A stretch of 64,000 nucleotides of DNA from Albizia julibrissin (Eukaryota; Streptophyta; Magnoliopsida; Fabales; Fabaceae). Shown piece after piece: positions 9,965 to 21,064 of this stretch (positions are counted from its first letter, which is position 1; each line of letters starts with the position of its first letter). Location of the stretch: the NCBI GenBank assembly GCA_037074505.1, contig CM073479.1, positions 9,796,001 through 9,860,000 of the forward strand. Reading direction: 5' to 3'. Position numbers and translations under genes: made by a program. The notes beneath the pieces are model-generated. The model searched no databases and had not been told where the DNA came from. It saw only the letters and a program-made list of their open reading frames with translations.

Positions 9965-11270
9965 GTGGTATTGAAGCTCACATCTGGAAAGACCTTGGCA
10001 TTGAACGACATATTGTTTGTATCTGAAGTCAGAGCTAACTTAGTCTTCGTGGTGCTTCTTAGGAAAGCTGGGGTTATGGTGTGTTTTGAGTCTAACAAGA
10101 TTGTCATGACCAAGAATAATGTTCTTATTGGGAAGGGCGATTGTAATAAGGGACCGTTTGTTTTGAGTATTATTGAAATGAATGAGAATGCAACTTCTTT
10201 TGCTTACTGGGTTGATTTTTTTTTTATATGTGGTGTGCTAGATTAGGACACGTTCATAAATCTTATATTAAAAGACTACAAAATATTGGGCTAATTTCTC
10301 AAACTAAAAATGATTTTCAAAAGTGTGAAGTTTGTGCATAAATTAAGCAAGCTAAAAAATTGCATATTTCTACTCAAGAGAAACTAAGGTGTTAGCTTTA
10401 ATTCATATGGAGATTTAAAAAAAATTGAGACCAGATGTGGTAAAAGGTATTATATTACTTTTATTGACGATTTTTCAAAATATACCAAATCGTATTTGAT
10501 ATAAAATAAAGGTGAGGCTTTTGAAAAATTTCTTCTATACAAGGTAGAAGTAGAAAATCAATTGAATAAAAAGATCAAACGGGTCAGGTCAGATAAAGGA
10601 GGGGAATGTTTATTATTAAATGATTTTTGTGAAAAAGAAGGGATAATTCATGAAGTAACTCCTCCTTATTCACCTGAATCTAATGGTGTTGTAGAAAGGA
10701 AAAATAGAACTTCAAAAGAAATGATGAATGCTTTGCTTGTGAGTTCTGCTGTACCAAATAACCTGTTAGGTAAAGCCTTGTTGTCTGCTTGTTTTTAACA
10801 AAACAGAATACCCAACAAGAAAACTAAAAAGACGCCTTATGAATTATGAAAATTTTTGTGTGCCTAACCTTCAATATTTGAAAGTGTAGGGGTGTCTTGC
10901 TAAAATTTTATTACCTAATTCTAAAAAGAGGAAAAATGGTTCTAAAACTTTTGATTGCATATTTATTGGATATGCTTAATAAAGTGCTGCTTATCGTTTT
11001 TTGGTTTTGAAAAGTGATGTTTTGAATTTTAACACAATTGAAACAAAAGATGCAAAGTTTTTTTGAACATCTATTTCCTATGAAGGTTGAGTATATTCCT
11101 AAAGAGTTGAAAATTCTTCTTCTGATGAACAAAATTTAAATAAAGTTTTGGTTGAAGATTTAAGGAGAAGTAAAAGACAAAGAAAATAAAAATCTTTTGG
11201 AGATGATTTTTATACTTACTTGGGACAAGAAAAATTTTCACAAAACTATTTCTTCTCCGGATGAATCTTT
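9965..11270 (+). pseudogene. Copia pre-integrase and integrase
   Basis: The first part (LKLTSGKTLALNDILFVSEV, NLVFVVLLRKAGVMVCFES, IGKGDCNKGPFVLS) is the region joining protease to integrase. The zinc-binding segment follows after a stop (LGHVHKSYIKRLQNIGLIS, then KCEVC). The catalytic core shows YYITFIDDFSKYTKSYL, RVRSDKGGECLLLNDFCEKE and YSPESNGVVERKNRTSKEMM. Both Asp residues and the Glu of the D,D35E triad can be picked out. From 10800 the frame decays into short pieces before RT. Confidence 0.8.
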
Positions 11271-11279
11271 TTAGAAAGA

Positions 11280-12575
11280 AGCAATAAAAGCTGAAATTGA
11301 TTCTTTGAATCAAAATAAAATGTGGGTTTTGGTAGACCTGCCTCCAACAACAAAGCCTATTGGTTGTGAATGGGTTTTTTAGAAAAAAAGTATTTTCCTG
11401 ATGGAACTATTGTTGAATACAAGGCTAGATTGGTAGCCAAAGGGTATAGTCAAAAATAAAATGTTGACTATTTTGACACATTCTCTCCTGTAACTAGGAT
11501 GTCTTTTGATATAATCCTAATTACCTTAGCTTTTATTTATAAACTTCTCATTCATCAAATGGATGTTAAAACAACCTTTTTAAATGGTTATTTAGAAGAG
11601 GAGATTTATATGGTTCACCTTAAAGGCTGTATTGTTCTTGGGCAAGAAAACAAATATTGTAAACTTGTTAAATCTTTGTTTGGTTTGAAACAAGCCCCTA
11701 AACAATGGCATGAAAAAATGGATCAAGTTTTGTTCAGTGGTAGTTGATCTTTATTGTGTGATTATTTGTTTGTATGTGGATGACATGCTTATCTTTGGTA
11801 CTAGCATGGGTGTTGTGCTTGAGACAAAATGTTTTCTTTCTTCTAATTTTGACATGAAAGATTTGGGTGAAACAAAAGTAATTTTAAGTGTTAAGATCAT
11901 AAGGAATGATAAAGGCATCATAATTTCACAAGAACATTATGTTGAGAAAATTCTAAGAAAGTTTGAACTGTTTGATGAGTCACCAATGAATACTTCTTAT
12001 AATCCTAATGTGAACTTAAATAAAAATGAGGAGATTCAATTGCTCAATCTAAATATGCATAGATTCTTGGGATTTTGTTGCATTTAATGAACTATACCAG
12101 GGTAGACATAACATGTGCTATATGTAGATTGAATAGATATACTCATTGTCTAGGCAATGAATATTGGAAGACTCTAGTAAGGGTATTGAGATACCTGAGA
12201 GGTACCATGAATTATGATATTTATTATAGTGGATTTTCTTCTGTATTGGAAGGATACAGTGATGTTTACTGGATCTCATATTCATAAAGAGAAAATCTAA
12301 TAGTGGCTATGTTTTGACTCTTAGTAGTGGTACCATAACATAGAAGTCGGTCAAACAAACTATTTTAACTAGTTCCTCAAGGGATTCTGAGTTTATTTCT
12401 ATGGAGTTGGCTAGTACTAAAGCTATGTGGTTGAAAAACTTCTTGGTAAATATCCCACTAGGCAAAAAACTAACACCATTATGATAGCCAATCTATAATA
12501 GCTACGGATAAAAATAAAACCTTTAATGATAAAAGCAAACATATTGGATTAAGACATAATATAATAAGGTAGCTA
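11280..12575 (+). pseudogene. Copia reverse transcriptase and RNase H
   Basis: RT landmarks in order: EIDSLNQNKMWVLVDLP, IGCEWVF, HQMDVKTTFLNGYLEEEIYM, LVKSLFGLKQAPKQWHEKM, then CLYVDDMLIFGTS with the catalytic YVDD at 11773-11784, and DMKDLGETKVILSVKI. A frame change near 11740 splits the palm. The connection and RNase H follow (YTRVDITCAICRLNRYT, VLRYLRGTMNYDIYY, GYSDVYW, then a TKHIGLRHN-like block at about 12535). The catalytic YVDD survives, but frameshifts and stops make the protein unproducible. Confidence 0.87.
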
Positions 12576-12578
12576 CTT

Positions 12579-12666
12579 AAATGGATTAAACACTATTTCT
12601 GGTCTCCGATCTGGCATTTGGTCACGTTTTAGACTATTTTGTATTGTATGGAAGTAAGGTGTTACA
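12579..12666 (+). repeat. 5' LTR remnant, 88 bp
   Basis: It matches 20525-20612, the end of the 3' LTR, with words AAATGGATT, GATCTGG, ATTTGGTCACGTTTTAGAC and GGAAGTAAGGTGTTACA. The remaining 2.8 kb of this LTR are absent. Confidence 0.9.
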
Positions 12667-12670
12667 TTTT

Positions 12671-12682
12671 TGGTATCAGAGT
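12671..12682 (+). promoter_or_regulatory. Primer-binding site, initiator Met tRNA type
   Basis: TGGTATCAGAGT lies four T residues after the LTR end. TGGTATCAGAGC is the classic complement of the plant tRNA-iMet 3' end, so one base has changed. Minus-strand DNA synthesis would start here. Confidence 0.88.
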
Positions 12683-12940
12683 ATAAGTTTCTGGCTTTAA
12701 GTTAGAATTACTATTTAAGTAGGTATACTGACTCATGGATAGTAACCTAGAGGTAGGAGAGGTAGTACATGATATCGGCTCCACGACTAGCTCTAGGGCT
12801 CTAGAGATTAAGCTGGCTTATAACCCTAACCCTAATCATGAGTTGTGGATGTAAATGGAAAGCCATTGTTGTTATGTATATAATTGTTTGAACTCATATA
12901 TATATGTTCCTTTCTTGACATGGATTCTTAAGTATGAGGA

Positions 12941-12974
12941 ATATATATATATATATATATATATACATACATAT

Positions 12975-13005
<31 letters not shown>

Positions 13006-13008
13006 CAT
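12941..13008. repeat. AT / CATA microsatellite in the leader
   Basis: About 12 AT units are followed by CATA tetranucleotides. It lies between the primer site and gag of the Tekay-like element. Confidence 0.95.
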
Positions 13009-13085
13009 AACAATACATCATTAATGGTACAATCTTTTCTCTGTTATAGTGAAGAGAAATCATTGTTTGCACGAGAAATAGACCA

Positions 13086-14205
13086 GTGAGCCCAGAAGTT
13101 GAGATAGAGGAAGAAGCACCCCACAACCCACCTGATCCTATGCAACAAATACTAGGCATGTTGATAGAACAACAATCTATGATATTAGAACTCCGGGAAG
13201 AACTTCAGGAGGTAAAGGCCAAACAACATGAAGACAGGGAGCAATCTGAAACTGAAGACAGTGATTAGGATGAAACTGAAAATGAAAAGAGTGAATTGAA
13301 TGATGAACCGCTACAGCCTGAGGGCTAGCCTCACGTACCCCAGCCTCATGTACCTCAGAATAATAAGATACAACCCTCTGGAGAGACACTACAGTATTGG
13401 ATTACTGAACTCAATAAATACCAGCTTTTGGTATTCCAGGGAAGGTTTGACCCACAAGCCGTTGATAAATGGATGTTGAGGTTAGAAAAGATCTTTCAAG
13501 TTCTGGAGTGCCCCGTTGAGAAAAAGGCGCCAATGGCAATATACAAGTCGGAAGGGGATGCAAATAGATGGTGGAAGAATACATAAATGATTCTACAGGC
13601 TCAGAACATTCCTGTTACTTGGGAATTGTTCTAAAGCAAGTTTAATGAGAAGTATTTTCCCCAGTCGGTCGGGCTTGCAAAAGAATCAGAGTTCTTGGTA
13701 ATTTAACAGGGCAGCGAGGATACCTTTGATGAATACCTGGCTCGATTCATCCGTCTATCTCGCTATTCTTCCTATCTAAGATATCGAGATGAAGAGGAGT
13801 GGAGTTATGACATACTGATAAGGGGGTTTAAGCATGAGATCAGGGATAGGTTGGTCTTACGACAATTCAAAGAATTCAATTAGGCGGTAGAGGAATGTCG
13901 GATTACCGAGAATAATCTAAAAGACCTGTATTTAGTTAGGAACGCCAATAGCCATAGTGAGTCAAGTCAAGGGAATTCCTCTCAGAAAAGGAAAGGGTAA
14001 GGGTTCTAGCACGAGAAGACAATAAGAAATCCTCCTAATCGGGGAAGAAAGGCTACCAAGGTCCCCAAACACCGCAACCTTGTTCTCGATGTGGTAGGAT
14101 ACACCCTAGTAGGTCTTGTGATGGGCAACTGATTTGTCATGCTTGTAAGAAGCCTGGACACTTTATCAAAGATTGCCCACAACGAGCAGTTAAGCTTAGA
14201 CCCTA
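13086..14205 (+). pseudogene. Gypsy gag with zinc knuckle
   Basis: The N-terminus has the coiled-coil-prone block DPMQQILGMLIEQQSMI followed by LREELQEVKAKQHEDREQ. The capsid domain (Retrotrans_gag) follows: FQGRFDPQAVDKWMLRLEK, YKSEGDANRWWK, FNEKYFPQS, FDEYLARFIRLSRYS and ILIRGFKHEIRDRL. A CCHC knuckle CHACKKPGHFIKDC sits at about 14138-14180, preceded by a CSRCGRIH motif. At least six in-frame stops, mostly TAG in place of a sense codon, interrupt it. The same N-terminal block recurs at 28008 in the second Tekay-like element. Confidence 0.87.
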
Positions 14206-14227
14206 AAATCAAGGCAAAATTTTTGCT

Positions 14228-14560
14228 ATGACCCATAAGGAGGCCCATAAGTCACCAAAAATGATTCAAGGTACTACCCTCCTGTATGGTAATACTTTGC
14301 AAGCATTGTTTAACTTGAGTGCTAGTCATTCTTTCATTGCATGTGATTGTGCAAAACGCCTAGGACTGAGTACCCATAAACTGCTGTATGATTTGATTGT
14401 TTCAATGCCTATCAGTGCCAAGATAGCTACTACTGATGTATGTCTGAATTGTATTTGTGAATGTTATAGGGCATGAGTCTACGGTAGATTTAATCTATTT
14501 TCCACTTCATAATCTTGAAGTTATTTTGGGTTTAAACTGTTTGATAGCAAACAATGTGCT
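14228..14560 (+). pseudogene. Gypsy aspartic protease, active site destroyed
   Basis: LQALFNLSASHSFIACDCAK matches the chromovirus protease signature, normally LFDSGASHSFI. The catalytic D-S-G is N-L-S here. The second half, giving the NVILGM-like block near 14515-14535, is in a shifted frame (EVILGLNCLIANN). No activity is possible. Confidence 0.8.
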
Positions 14561-14714
14561 GTTGGACTGCAGTAATATGAGGCTTATGTATCCTAATCCA
14601 TAGAAGAACGGTAGTGCAAGTGTGAACTTGAATTTCCTCTCAGCAGCTGAAGCTAAGAAATGTCTGGAAAGGGGATGCTAAGGATACAAGGTATTTTTCT
14701 TAGCACAGGTAGAC

Positions 14715-15600
14715 ATGGAAACAACACTTAAGAACATACCAGTAGTAAATGAATTCCCTGAGGCATTTTCAAAAGACATTAGTGGATTGCCTTCGAAACG
14801 GGAAGTCAAATTTGCTATTGAAGTTGTTCCAGGAGCTGGATCGATTTCCAAAGCACCTTACCGAATGGCATCAAACGAAATGTCAAAATTAAAGAAGTAA
14901 ATAAAAGAACTACTGGAGAAAGGGTTCATACGACCTAGTGTCTTACCATGGAGAGCTCCATTATTATTTGTTAAGCAGAAGGATGGAAGCCTGTGGTTAT
15001 GCATCAATTACCGAGAGCTGAACAAGGTGATCGTCAAGAACAAATATCTACTCCCCAATATTGATGATCTACTTGATTAGTTTTCTGGTTCTAGTGTATT
15101 CTCTAAAATTGATTTGAGATCAGACTATCATCAACTGCGAGTTAAAGCAGAGGATGTTCTGAAAATAGCCTTTAGAACCATATATGGGCACTATGAATTC
15201 TTAGTGATGTCATTTAGTTTAACCAATGCATCATATTTATGGACTACATGAACTAGATCTTTCGTCAATACTTAGTTCAATTCGTAGTAGTCTTCATTGA
15301 CGACATCCTGATATACTCAAAGAGTAGAGAAGGGCATGAGAATCATTTGAAAATAGTACTAAATATTCTAAGAGAAAAGAGACTCTAAGCCAAACTAAGT
15401 AAGTGAGTTTTGGGTTATAGAGGTCAAATTTCTGGGCCATGTTATCTCACAAGAAGGGGTTTTGGTAGATCCCAGTAAAGTAAAAGAGGTGCTAAACTGG
15501 AAGAGACCAGACATTGTAGCTGAGATACGCAGTTTTCTGGGTTTTGCTGGTTACTATCGCTTGTTTATACTAAATTTTTTCTGAATTGCCCTACCATTAA
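14715..15600 (+). pseudogene. Gypsy reverse transcriptase
   Basis: Blocks in order: NEFPEAFSKDISGLPSKREV, ELLEKGFIRPSVLPWRAPLL, VKQKDGSLWLCINYRELNKV, FSKIDLRSDYHQLRVK, YGHYEFLVMSFSLTNA, then the catalytic VFIDDILIYSKSREGHE with both Asp codons at 15299-15304. The thumb region follows (VKEVLNWKRPDI, IRSFLGFAGYYR). The canonical FGLTNAP block reads FSLTNAS. Several stops and one or more frameshifts around 15230-15440 break the frame. Confidence 0.88.
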
Positions 15601-15699
15601 CAAAGCTCACGAGAAAGAACCAATCATTTGTGTGGGATGAGAAATATGAGAAGGGCTTCATACAGTTGAGGGAGAGGTTAACATCTGCACCGGTATTGA

Positions 15700-16085
15700 T
15701 TATCCCCGATCCCAGTGAAACCTATGTGGTGTATAGCGATGCTAGTAAATAGGGATTGAGATGTGTCCTGATGCAATAGGGCAGAGTAGTGGCTTACACC
15801 TCTCGACAGCTGAAGCCTCATGAATTAAATTACCCCACTCTTGATCTGGAGCTTGTAGCAATCATGTTTGCTTTAAAAATATGGCGGTACTATCTGAATG
15901 GTACCACTGTAGAATTATACTGTGAGCACAAGAGTCTCAAGTATCTTCATGAACAGAAAGAATTGAATATTAAACAGCATAGATAGATGGAGTTGCTGAA
16001 AGATTACAACCTAGAGATTAAATATCACTTAGGGAAAGCGAATGTCATTGCAGATGCTTTGAGTAGAAAAGCAGTGCAAGTGGAA
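15700..16085 (+). pseudogene. Gypsy RNase H
   Basis: Blocks: YVVYSDAS with the first catalytic Asp, VVAYTSRQLKPHELNYPTLD, LELVAIMFALKIWRYYLNG, LYCEHKSLKYLHEQKELN and YHLGKANVIADALSRKA. In the last-but-one block the family's second Asp (YTDHKSL) reads C-E-H, a Glu substitution. Stops at 15750, 15778 and 15985 interrupt it. Confidence 0.87.
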
Positions 16086-16379
16086 TATATGATGATACAA
16101 GAACATAAATTGCTAAAAGAATTTTAAGACCTGAACTTGACAAACCAAGTATTCATGAACATGAACGTGTCCAATGAAATACACATTGCTAACTTTAGTG
16201 TTAGCCAAGAGGAAAACAATTTGAGAGCAAAAATTAAGGAATCGCAGATGAAGGATGAACATGCCATATCTATTCGATATCTGATCACACGGGGTAAAAC
16301 TCAGGATCATGATTTTTCACTTAGCGGATTCATCCGATATAAGAAGCGAATATATGTACCACCACAGGCTAATCTGAGG

Positions 16380-17205
16380 TGAAAAATTCTGGATAAGGCA
16401 CATAAGAACATATTTACACTTCATCCAGGAATGGTCAAGATGTATCAAAATCTGAAGTCTGAATACTGGTGGCTGGGACTAAAGAGTGACGTAACCAAAT
16501 ATATGACTTGATGTCTTACCTGTCAGAAAGTGAAGATCGAACATCAACAACCACTAGGACTCCTTCAAAGCCCATAAATTCTTGAATGGAAGTAGGAGAG
16601 CGTTACCATGGATTTGGTAATGGGGTTACCAAGAATCCAAAACCATGATGCAATTTGGGTAATTGTCAACCGTCTTACTAAATTGGCATGTTTTATCCCC
16701 ATAAATGCTAGTTATTCTCCTGAGAAGTGAGCAGGAATCTATATAAGGGAGAAAATTACACTCTATAGTATGCTGAAGAGCATTATTTATGATAAAGATC
16801 CTTGATTTACATTCAGGTTCTGGAAAGCTCTACATGAAGTTCTGGACATGAAGTTAAGATTCAGTACAGCTTATCATCCCTATATGGATAGACAGACAGA
16901 AATAACTATACAGACACTGGAAGATATGTTAAGTACATGTGTATTAGACTTCTAGGGGAATTGGGATTATTTTCTTCCACTTGCATAATTTTCTTACAAA
17001 AATACCTATCATACGAGTATCCAAATGACACCGTATGAAGCACTGTATGGGAGGAAGTGCCAATCACCCTTATGATGGATAGAATGATCTGATAGAAAGT
17101 TGTATGGGCCAGATTTGGTTGATTAGACCACAGAGTAGATTAAGGTTATAAGAAAGAGGCTCATAGCAGCACATAGTAGATAAAAAAGCTATGATGATAA
17201 AAGGA
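16380..17205 (+). pseudogene. Gypsy integrase, zinc and catalytic domains
   Basis: The HHCC zinc finger reads AHKNIFTLHPGMVKMYQNLK and later CLTCQKVK. The core shows VTMDLVMGLPRIQNHDAIWV, VNRLTKLACFIPI, YDKDP and FSTAYHPYMDRQTEITIQTL, giving the D, D and E positions of the catalytic triad. A YGRKCQSPL block closes the core near 17065. Eight or more stops are present. The enzyme would insert element DNA into the host chromosome. Confidence 0.87.
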
Positions 17206-17243
17206 GAAGGCTTCTAGAATTCGAAAGTGGTGATCATGTATTT

Positions 17244-17656
17244 TTGAAAGTATCTTCGGTTACTAGAATCGGTAGAGTAATCAAAATAAGGAAGCTTAGC
17301 CCACGCTACATCGGTCCATTTGAGATTCTTACAAGAATTGGACCAGTGGCATACATAATAGCCCTACCCCTGAATTTGAGCAGACTCTATGACGTATTTC
17401 ATGTCTCACAATTGAAGAGGTACCAACCAAACCTCGAGCATATTATCGAGTATGAAGATATCGATGTGCAAGAAAATTCTACTTATTTGGTAGAGCCAGA
17501 ATGAGTTATTGATCAACAAGAAAGACGGCTCAGGCACTGAAGTATCCCATTTGTGAAAGTAGTCTAAAAGGGACTCTCCCTAAGGGAAGCAACCTGGGAA
17601 GCGGAAGAAGACATGAAAAGGCGTTACACAGAGTTTATACATCAAGATGTGTAAAA
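17244..17656 (+). pseudogene. Integrase C-terminus with chromodomain
   Basis: The GPY/F module is clear: RKLSPRYIGPFEILTRIGPV, then LPLNLSRLYDVFHVSQLKRY. After a stop the chromodomain follows: VIDQQERRLR, VKVV, GLSLREATWEAEEDMKRRY. In chromoviruses this domain reads histone marks and steers integration to heterochromatin. The aromatic cage cannot be judged because one Trp codon (VVWKG) is TAA here. Confidence 0.88.
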
Positions 17657-17681
17657 AATTTTGAGGATGAAATTTATTGAA

Positions 17682-17693
17682 CGGGGGGAGAAT
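17682..17693 (+). promoter_or_regulatory. Polypurine tract
   Basis: A G-rich tract, CGGGGGGAGAA, immediately precedes the 3' LTR and follows the FEDEIY block, the standard plus-strand primer position in this lineage. Confidence 0.85.
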
Positions 17694-20612
17694 TATAATA
17701 TCCCAAAATGTACTCAAGGGCTAAGTGTATAAAATAGACAGTGAAATTAATGATAGAATTTCCCCTAAAAATTGTACAATGACTTTAGTCCCGATTAGCT
17801 ATCGGTAAATTACCTAATTTTTGCCTAAAATCAGGAATCATCAAAAACCTAATTGGAACACAAGAATGGAAGGGAATGGCATAATAATTATTATTTCCAA
17901 GATCAAGGGCAAAGGATAAAGAGTTGGTCAAAGTTTTAAATCCCTTTACAAGAAGACTTTGATCAAACTTGAGCACTTTCTTTAATAAGCTTTTAGTTAA
18001 CATTTTCCTTCCCAATTGTTGAAGCATTTTCTTCCAAACCAAGGGAAATAAAGATAAGTTAAAGTCATTTTATAATCAATGACCAAGTCAAAAGCAAAGA
18101 AAGAAGATGAGAGAAAAAGTCAACAATTGTGGCTAGGCTTGAAAAGTGAGTTTGATCAAAAGGAAACCTTGTAAGAGTATGAAGATGAATAATTCTTCTT
18201 CCTTTTTGGACACACAATTTGGTCAAAAATAGGAAAATGGAAGGAAAGAGGATTAACCTAAGTTAACTTGACCATAGTTGACAATTAACCTACCACTTTT
18301 TGCAAGAAATCATATGAAGGTGAAACATGGCCATTTTCCCTTGCTTTTTGAGGAAGTCATCCAAGTGAATTAGAAAAGGATGAATTGGATTGAATTAAAA
18401 ATATTCCACTCTCTCTCCAAGCTCTCAAGGTCGGCCAACACAAGGGAAGAGGAAAGAAAAAGCATAAGAACACCAGTTAGCTTCTAGCTTCAAAATCACT
18501 TAGTAGATCACCTTTGTTGCTCAAAATCTCTTCATGAATATTGTTCCCCTCTTCATGAACTTTATTTCTATTTTTTTTGTTTTTGAAGAGGAGGATTTTT
18601 TGGCATCTTACAAGAGCAAAAGTTGATTAACCAAAGAAAGAGCCTAAGGAGGAGCAAGATGTGAGCTTTAGCTTCATTTAAAGCTATGGATTGTGTTGGT
18701 TGGTTGAGTATTTTGGCATGAGAAATTCAACTCTATTTTCATTCAAGATATATTTTTGAAGATTCATGGTGTTTTGATTGTATTCATGGTGTTGTATGAT
18801 GTTTAGAAGGCATATGAAGTTAGTTTGAGGCTTAAATTGGAAGTTTGGTAATTGTTGGATTATATGTCAAATTTATGCTAAAACAAGACACATATAAAGA
18901 GTTAGAATTTGGTAATTTTAATGTTACCATTTTTTTCTACATGTAAAATTGTGTGGGAATAGCCCTAGTTATAAATTCTGGATCATTGGAATCTAATTTG
19001 TAACATTGCAAATTCTGCTAGTGTGAATTTCCTGCATGGCAGTCTGGTTGGGTGACATTTTTGAATAGTCATATAATGTCCAATAAATGTGAAACTTTCT
19101 AGTCTAAAATTAGACTTATCAAGCTTTAATTTGATATGTCATAATGGTGATTTGGATGTGTATGTTGGAAGTTCTACATTTTTAAAAATTGCTCATGTAA
19201 AACTAGAAAATTTTAGAACAGTGTCTAATAAAAGGGAATTCTTTATTGATGTATGTCTATTTGGCTAATGGCTATATTTTTTTATTCTAAAATTAGACTT
19301 AATAAGTATCACGTATAACTTAGAATAATCTAATTTGGATTTTTTTAGATTTAGTTATGATTTTTGGAAGTTCGGTTAAGAACCAGGGGATTCTTGGCTG
19401 CGGCTAGAAGATTTCTTGGCCGCGATCTAAAAGTTTCTGACTTGTTTTTGGCTACGGCCAAGACCCAATTTTTCCTATATTTCATATTTTCCAAGAGGTG
19501 TTGATTGGCATGACCTTTAACAACCCCATGGGCCTTTGTTTAAGCTTCCAAGAGCTACTTAAATGACTCAAATGATAACCAATGAGTTAAAACCAAGGAC
19601 AAGCATAGAAATGAGTCAAGAATAATTTAGTTTACCTTATACAAAAGTATTGGGATAAGTAATAACCCGTCCAATTCATGAATTCCTATATATAGGATTT
19701 GATATTTTCCCAGGACGACTAAGGAACTGGTAACACATCTCTAAATATTGGAAAGACTAAGGTAGTAACTTCTCCCTCATATTCTATGTATCCTACTTCA
19801 TGCATATTATTGCCATTATGCATATTTGAACTGTGAATATGAATTGGGCAGAATTGCCTTTTAAGCATTCAGATGAGAAGGGCTTTGGCCCAATTGAATA
19901 CCTAGCGCTATAGGAAGGGACAATAAGTCTTTGAATATAATTATTTGTTGTATAAATATATCTCTCAATGTTGAATGAATATTGAACTGTCTGGTATATG
20001 ATGGATGATATAGCCTATTTCCCTATATGCATTCTATATAAGTGTTGTTTGTTACTACTGGGATTCTTTTGAATCTCACATTTTTTCCAATAACTAACCT
20101 GCAGCTCAGGCAAGTAGCTCTCGTAGGAAGAAGGTAGCTACGGACGGGTAGAAGTGAAGACTTAGAGTTTATTTTCTGTTGGTTATCTAACTTTTGGATT
20201 TGTATATAATGCCGGATGATATTTTGTAAACTAGTACTCATGGTGGTAGAGGTACACCAACTGTAAACCCAAAAATTTGTATGTAATCGTAGTAAATCAA
20301 CTAGAACAGGGTGACCGCACTAGGTGGACCCTCTAGTAATAAATTTAACCTGAACATTTGCTAAGAACTTTAGTAAGTACTCTGATATTAATAAATGGAA
20401 ACAGACCCGAATGAATTAAACGGATTTGAAATATGAAAATGAGACTACAACTAAAATATTTTGAAAAACCTTTCAAAAACCCACTTAACTATAGGATCGA
20501 ACCCTGTAGTAAATTCGGGATCCCAAATGGATTGAAAACTATTTTTAGTCTTTGATCTGGAATTTGGTCACGTTTTAGACTGTTTTGTATGGTTTGGAAG
20601 TAAGGTGTTACA
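17694..20612 (+). repeat. 3' LTR of the Tekay-like element, 2.9 kb
   Basis: The start is a mutated form of TGTAATATCCC (TATAATATCCC) directly after the polypurine tract. The end GGAAGTAAGGTGTTACA matches the 5' LTR remnant. Near the 3' side, GTTACTACTGGGATTC at 20048 is a block shared with the LTRs at 31415 and 34925, so the three LTRs are related. It has no coding content; the frames at 17785 and 20023 on the minus strand are unsupported. Confidence 0.87.
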
Positions 20613-20739
20613 AGTTCACCTTGAGAAACTTTAAGAACTAATAAAATGACAAAGTATATTGATTAGAAGAAAAAGAAACATTTTAACTGGTTCATTCAAT
20701 TATTTTTGGAATATAAAGATGATGCTCCTTTTTTTTTAT

Positions 20740-21064
20740 AGATCAGGTGATCACTTGAGTTCACATTGTTCACTCGAGTTCTTTTCTAAAAAGGTTTATC
20801 ACCAGCGGGTAAATGAGAGGTAACTTGCAGAAATTTGTGTGTCACTCGAGTGATAGATATGTAACTCAAGTGATTCATAAGTTTATTTTGAAATCATGGC
20901 TAGTTACCTTTTGGTAAATTGCAAACCTTTTGTAAGCATCACTCGAGTGCCATATTATAACTCAAGTGAATATCTATTTCTTTTAAAATAGGTGAGTTAC
21001 CACCGGGTACCTTGCAATCCTTTTAGGCTATCACTAGAGTGCTAAGATATACCACTCGAGTGAT
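20740..21064. repeat. Array of ATCACTCGAGTGA palindromes, copy 1
   Basis: About three 100-120 bp units repeat a pattern: a TTACC..GGTA block, a CTTGCAA block, then paired palindromes such as TCACTCGAGTGA (20842), ATCACTCGAGTGC (20938), ATCACTAGAGTGC and CCACTCGAGTGATT (21052). The same family recurs at 35238. It lies between two retroelements and is probably the LTR or leader of an unrecognised element. Confidence 0.7.

Larger units (their letters stand above)
9080..12578 (+). mobile_element. Degenerate Ty1/copia retrotransposon, internal part
   Basis: Domains run in the copia order gag, protease, integrase, reverse transcriptase, RNase H, with integrase before RT, which separates copia from gypsy. 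Frames are broken by many stops and shifts. No flanking LTRs were recognised. The 3' end stops abruptly at the truncated gypsy LTR at 12579, where RNase H sequence passes directly into LTR sequence. Confidence 0.85.
12579..20612 (+). mobile_element. Tekay/Del-like chromovirus (Ty3/gypsy), 5' LTR truncated
   Basis: The internal order is gag, protease, RT, RNase H, integrase, chromodomain, then a polypurine tract and a full-length 3' LTR. A chromodomain at the end of integrase and the ending FEDE, stop, G-rich tract are hallmarks of the Tekay/Del lineage. Only the last 88 bp of the 5' LTR survive, joined to copia RNase H sequence. All genes carry stops or shifts. A target duplication cannot be checked because the 5' end is lost. 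Confidence 0.92.
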
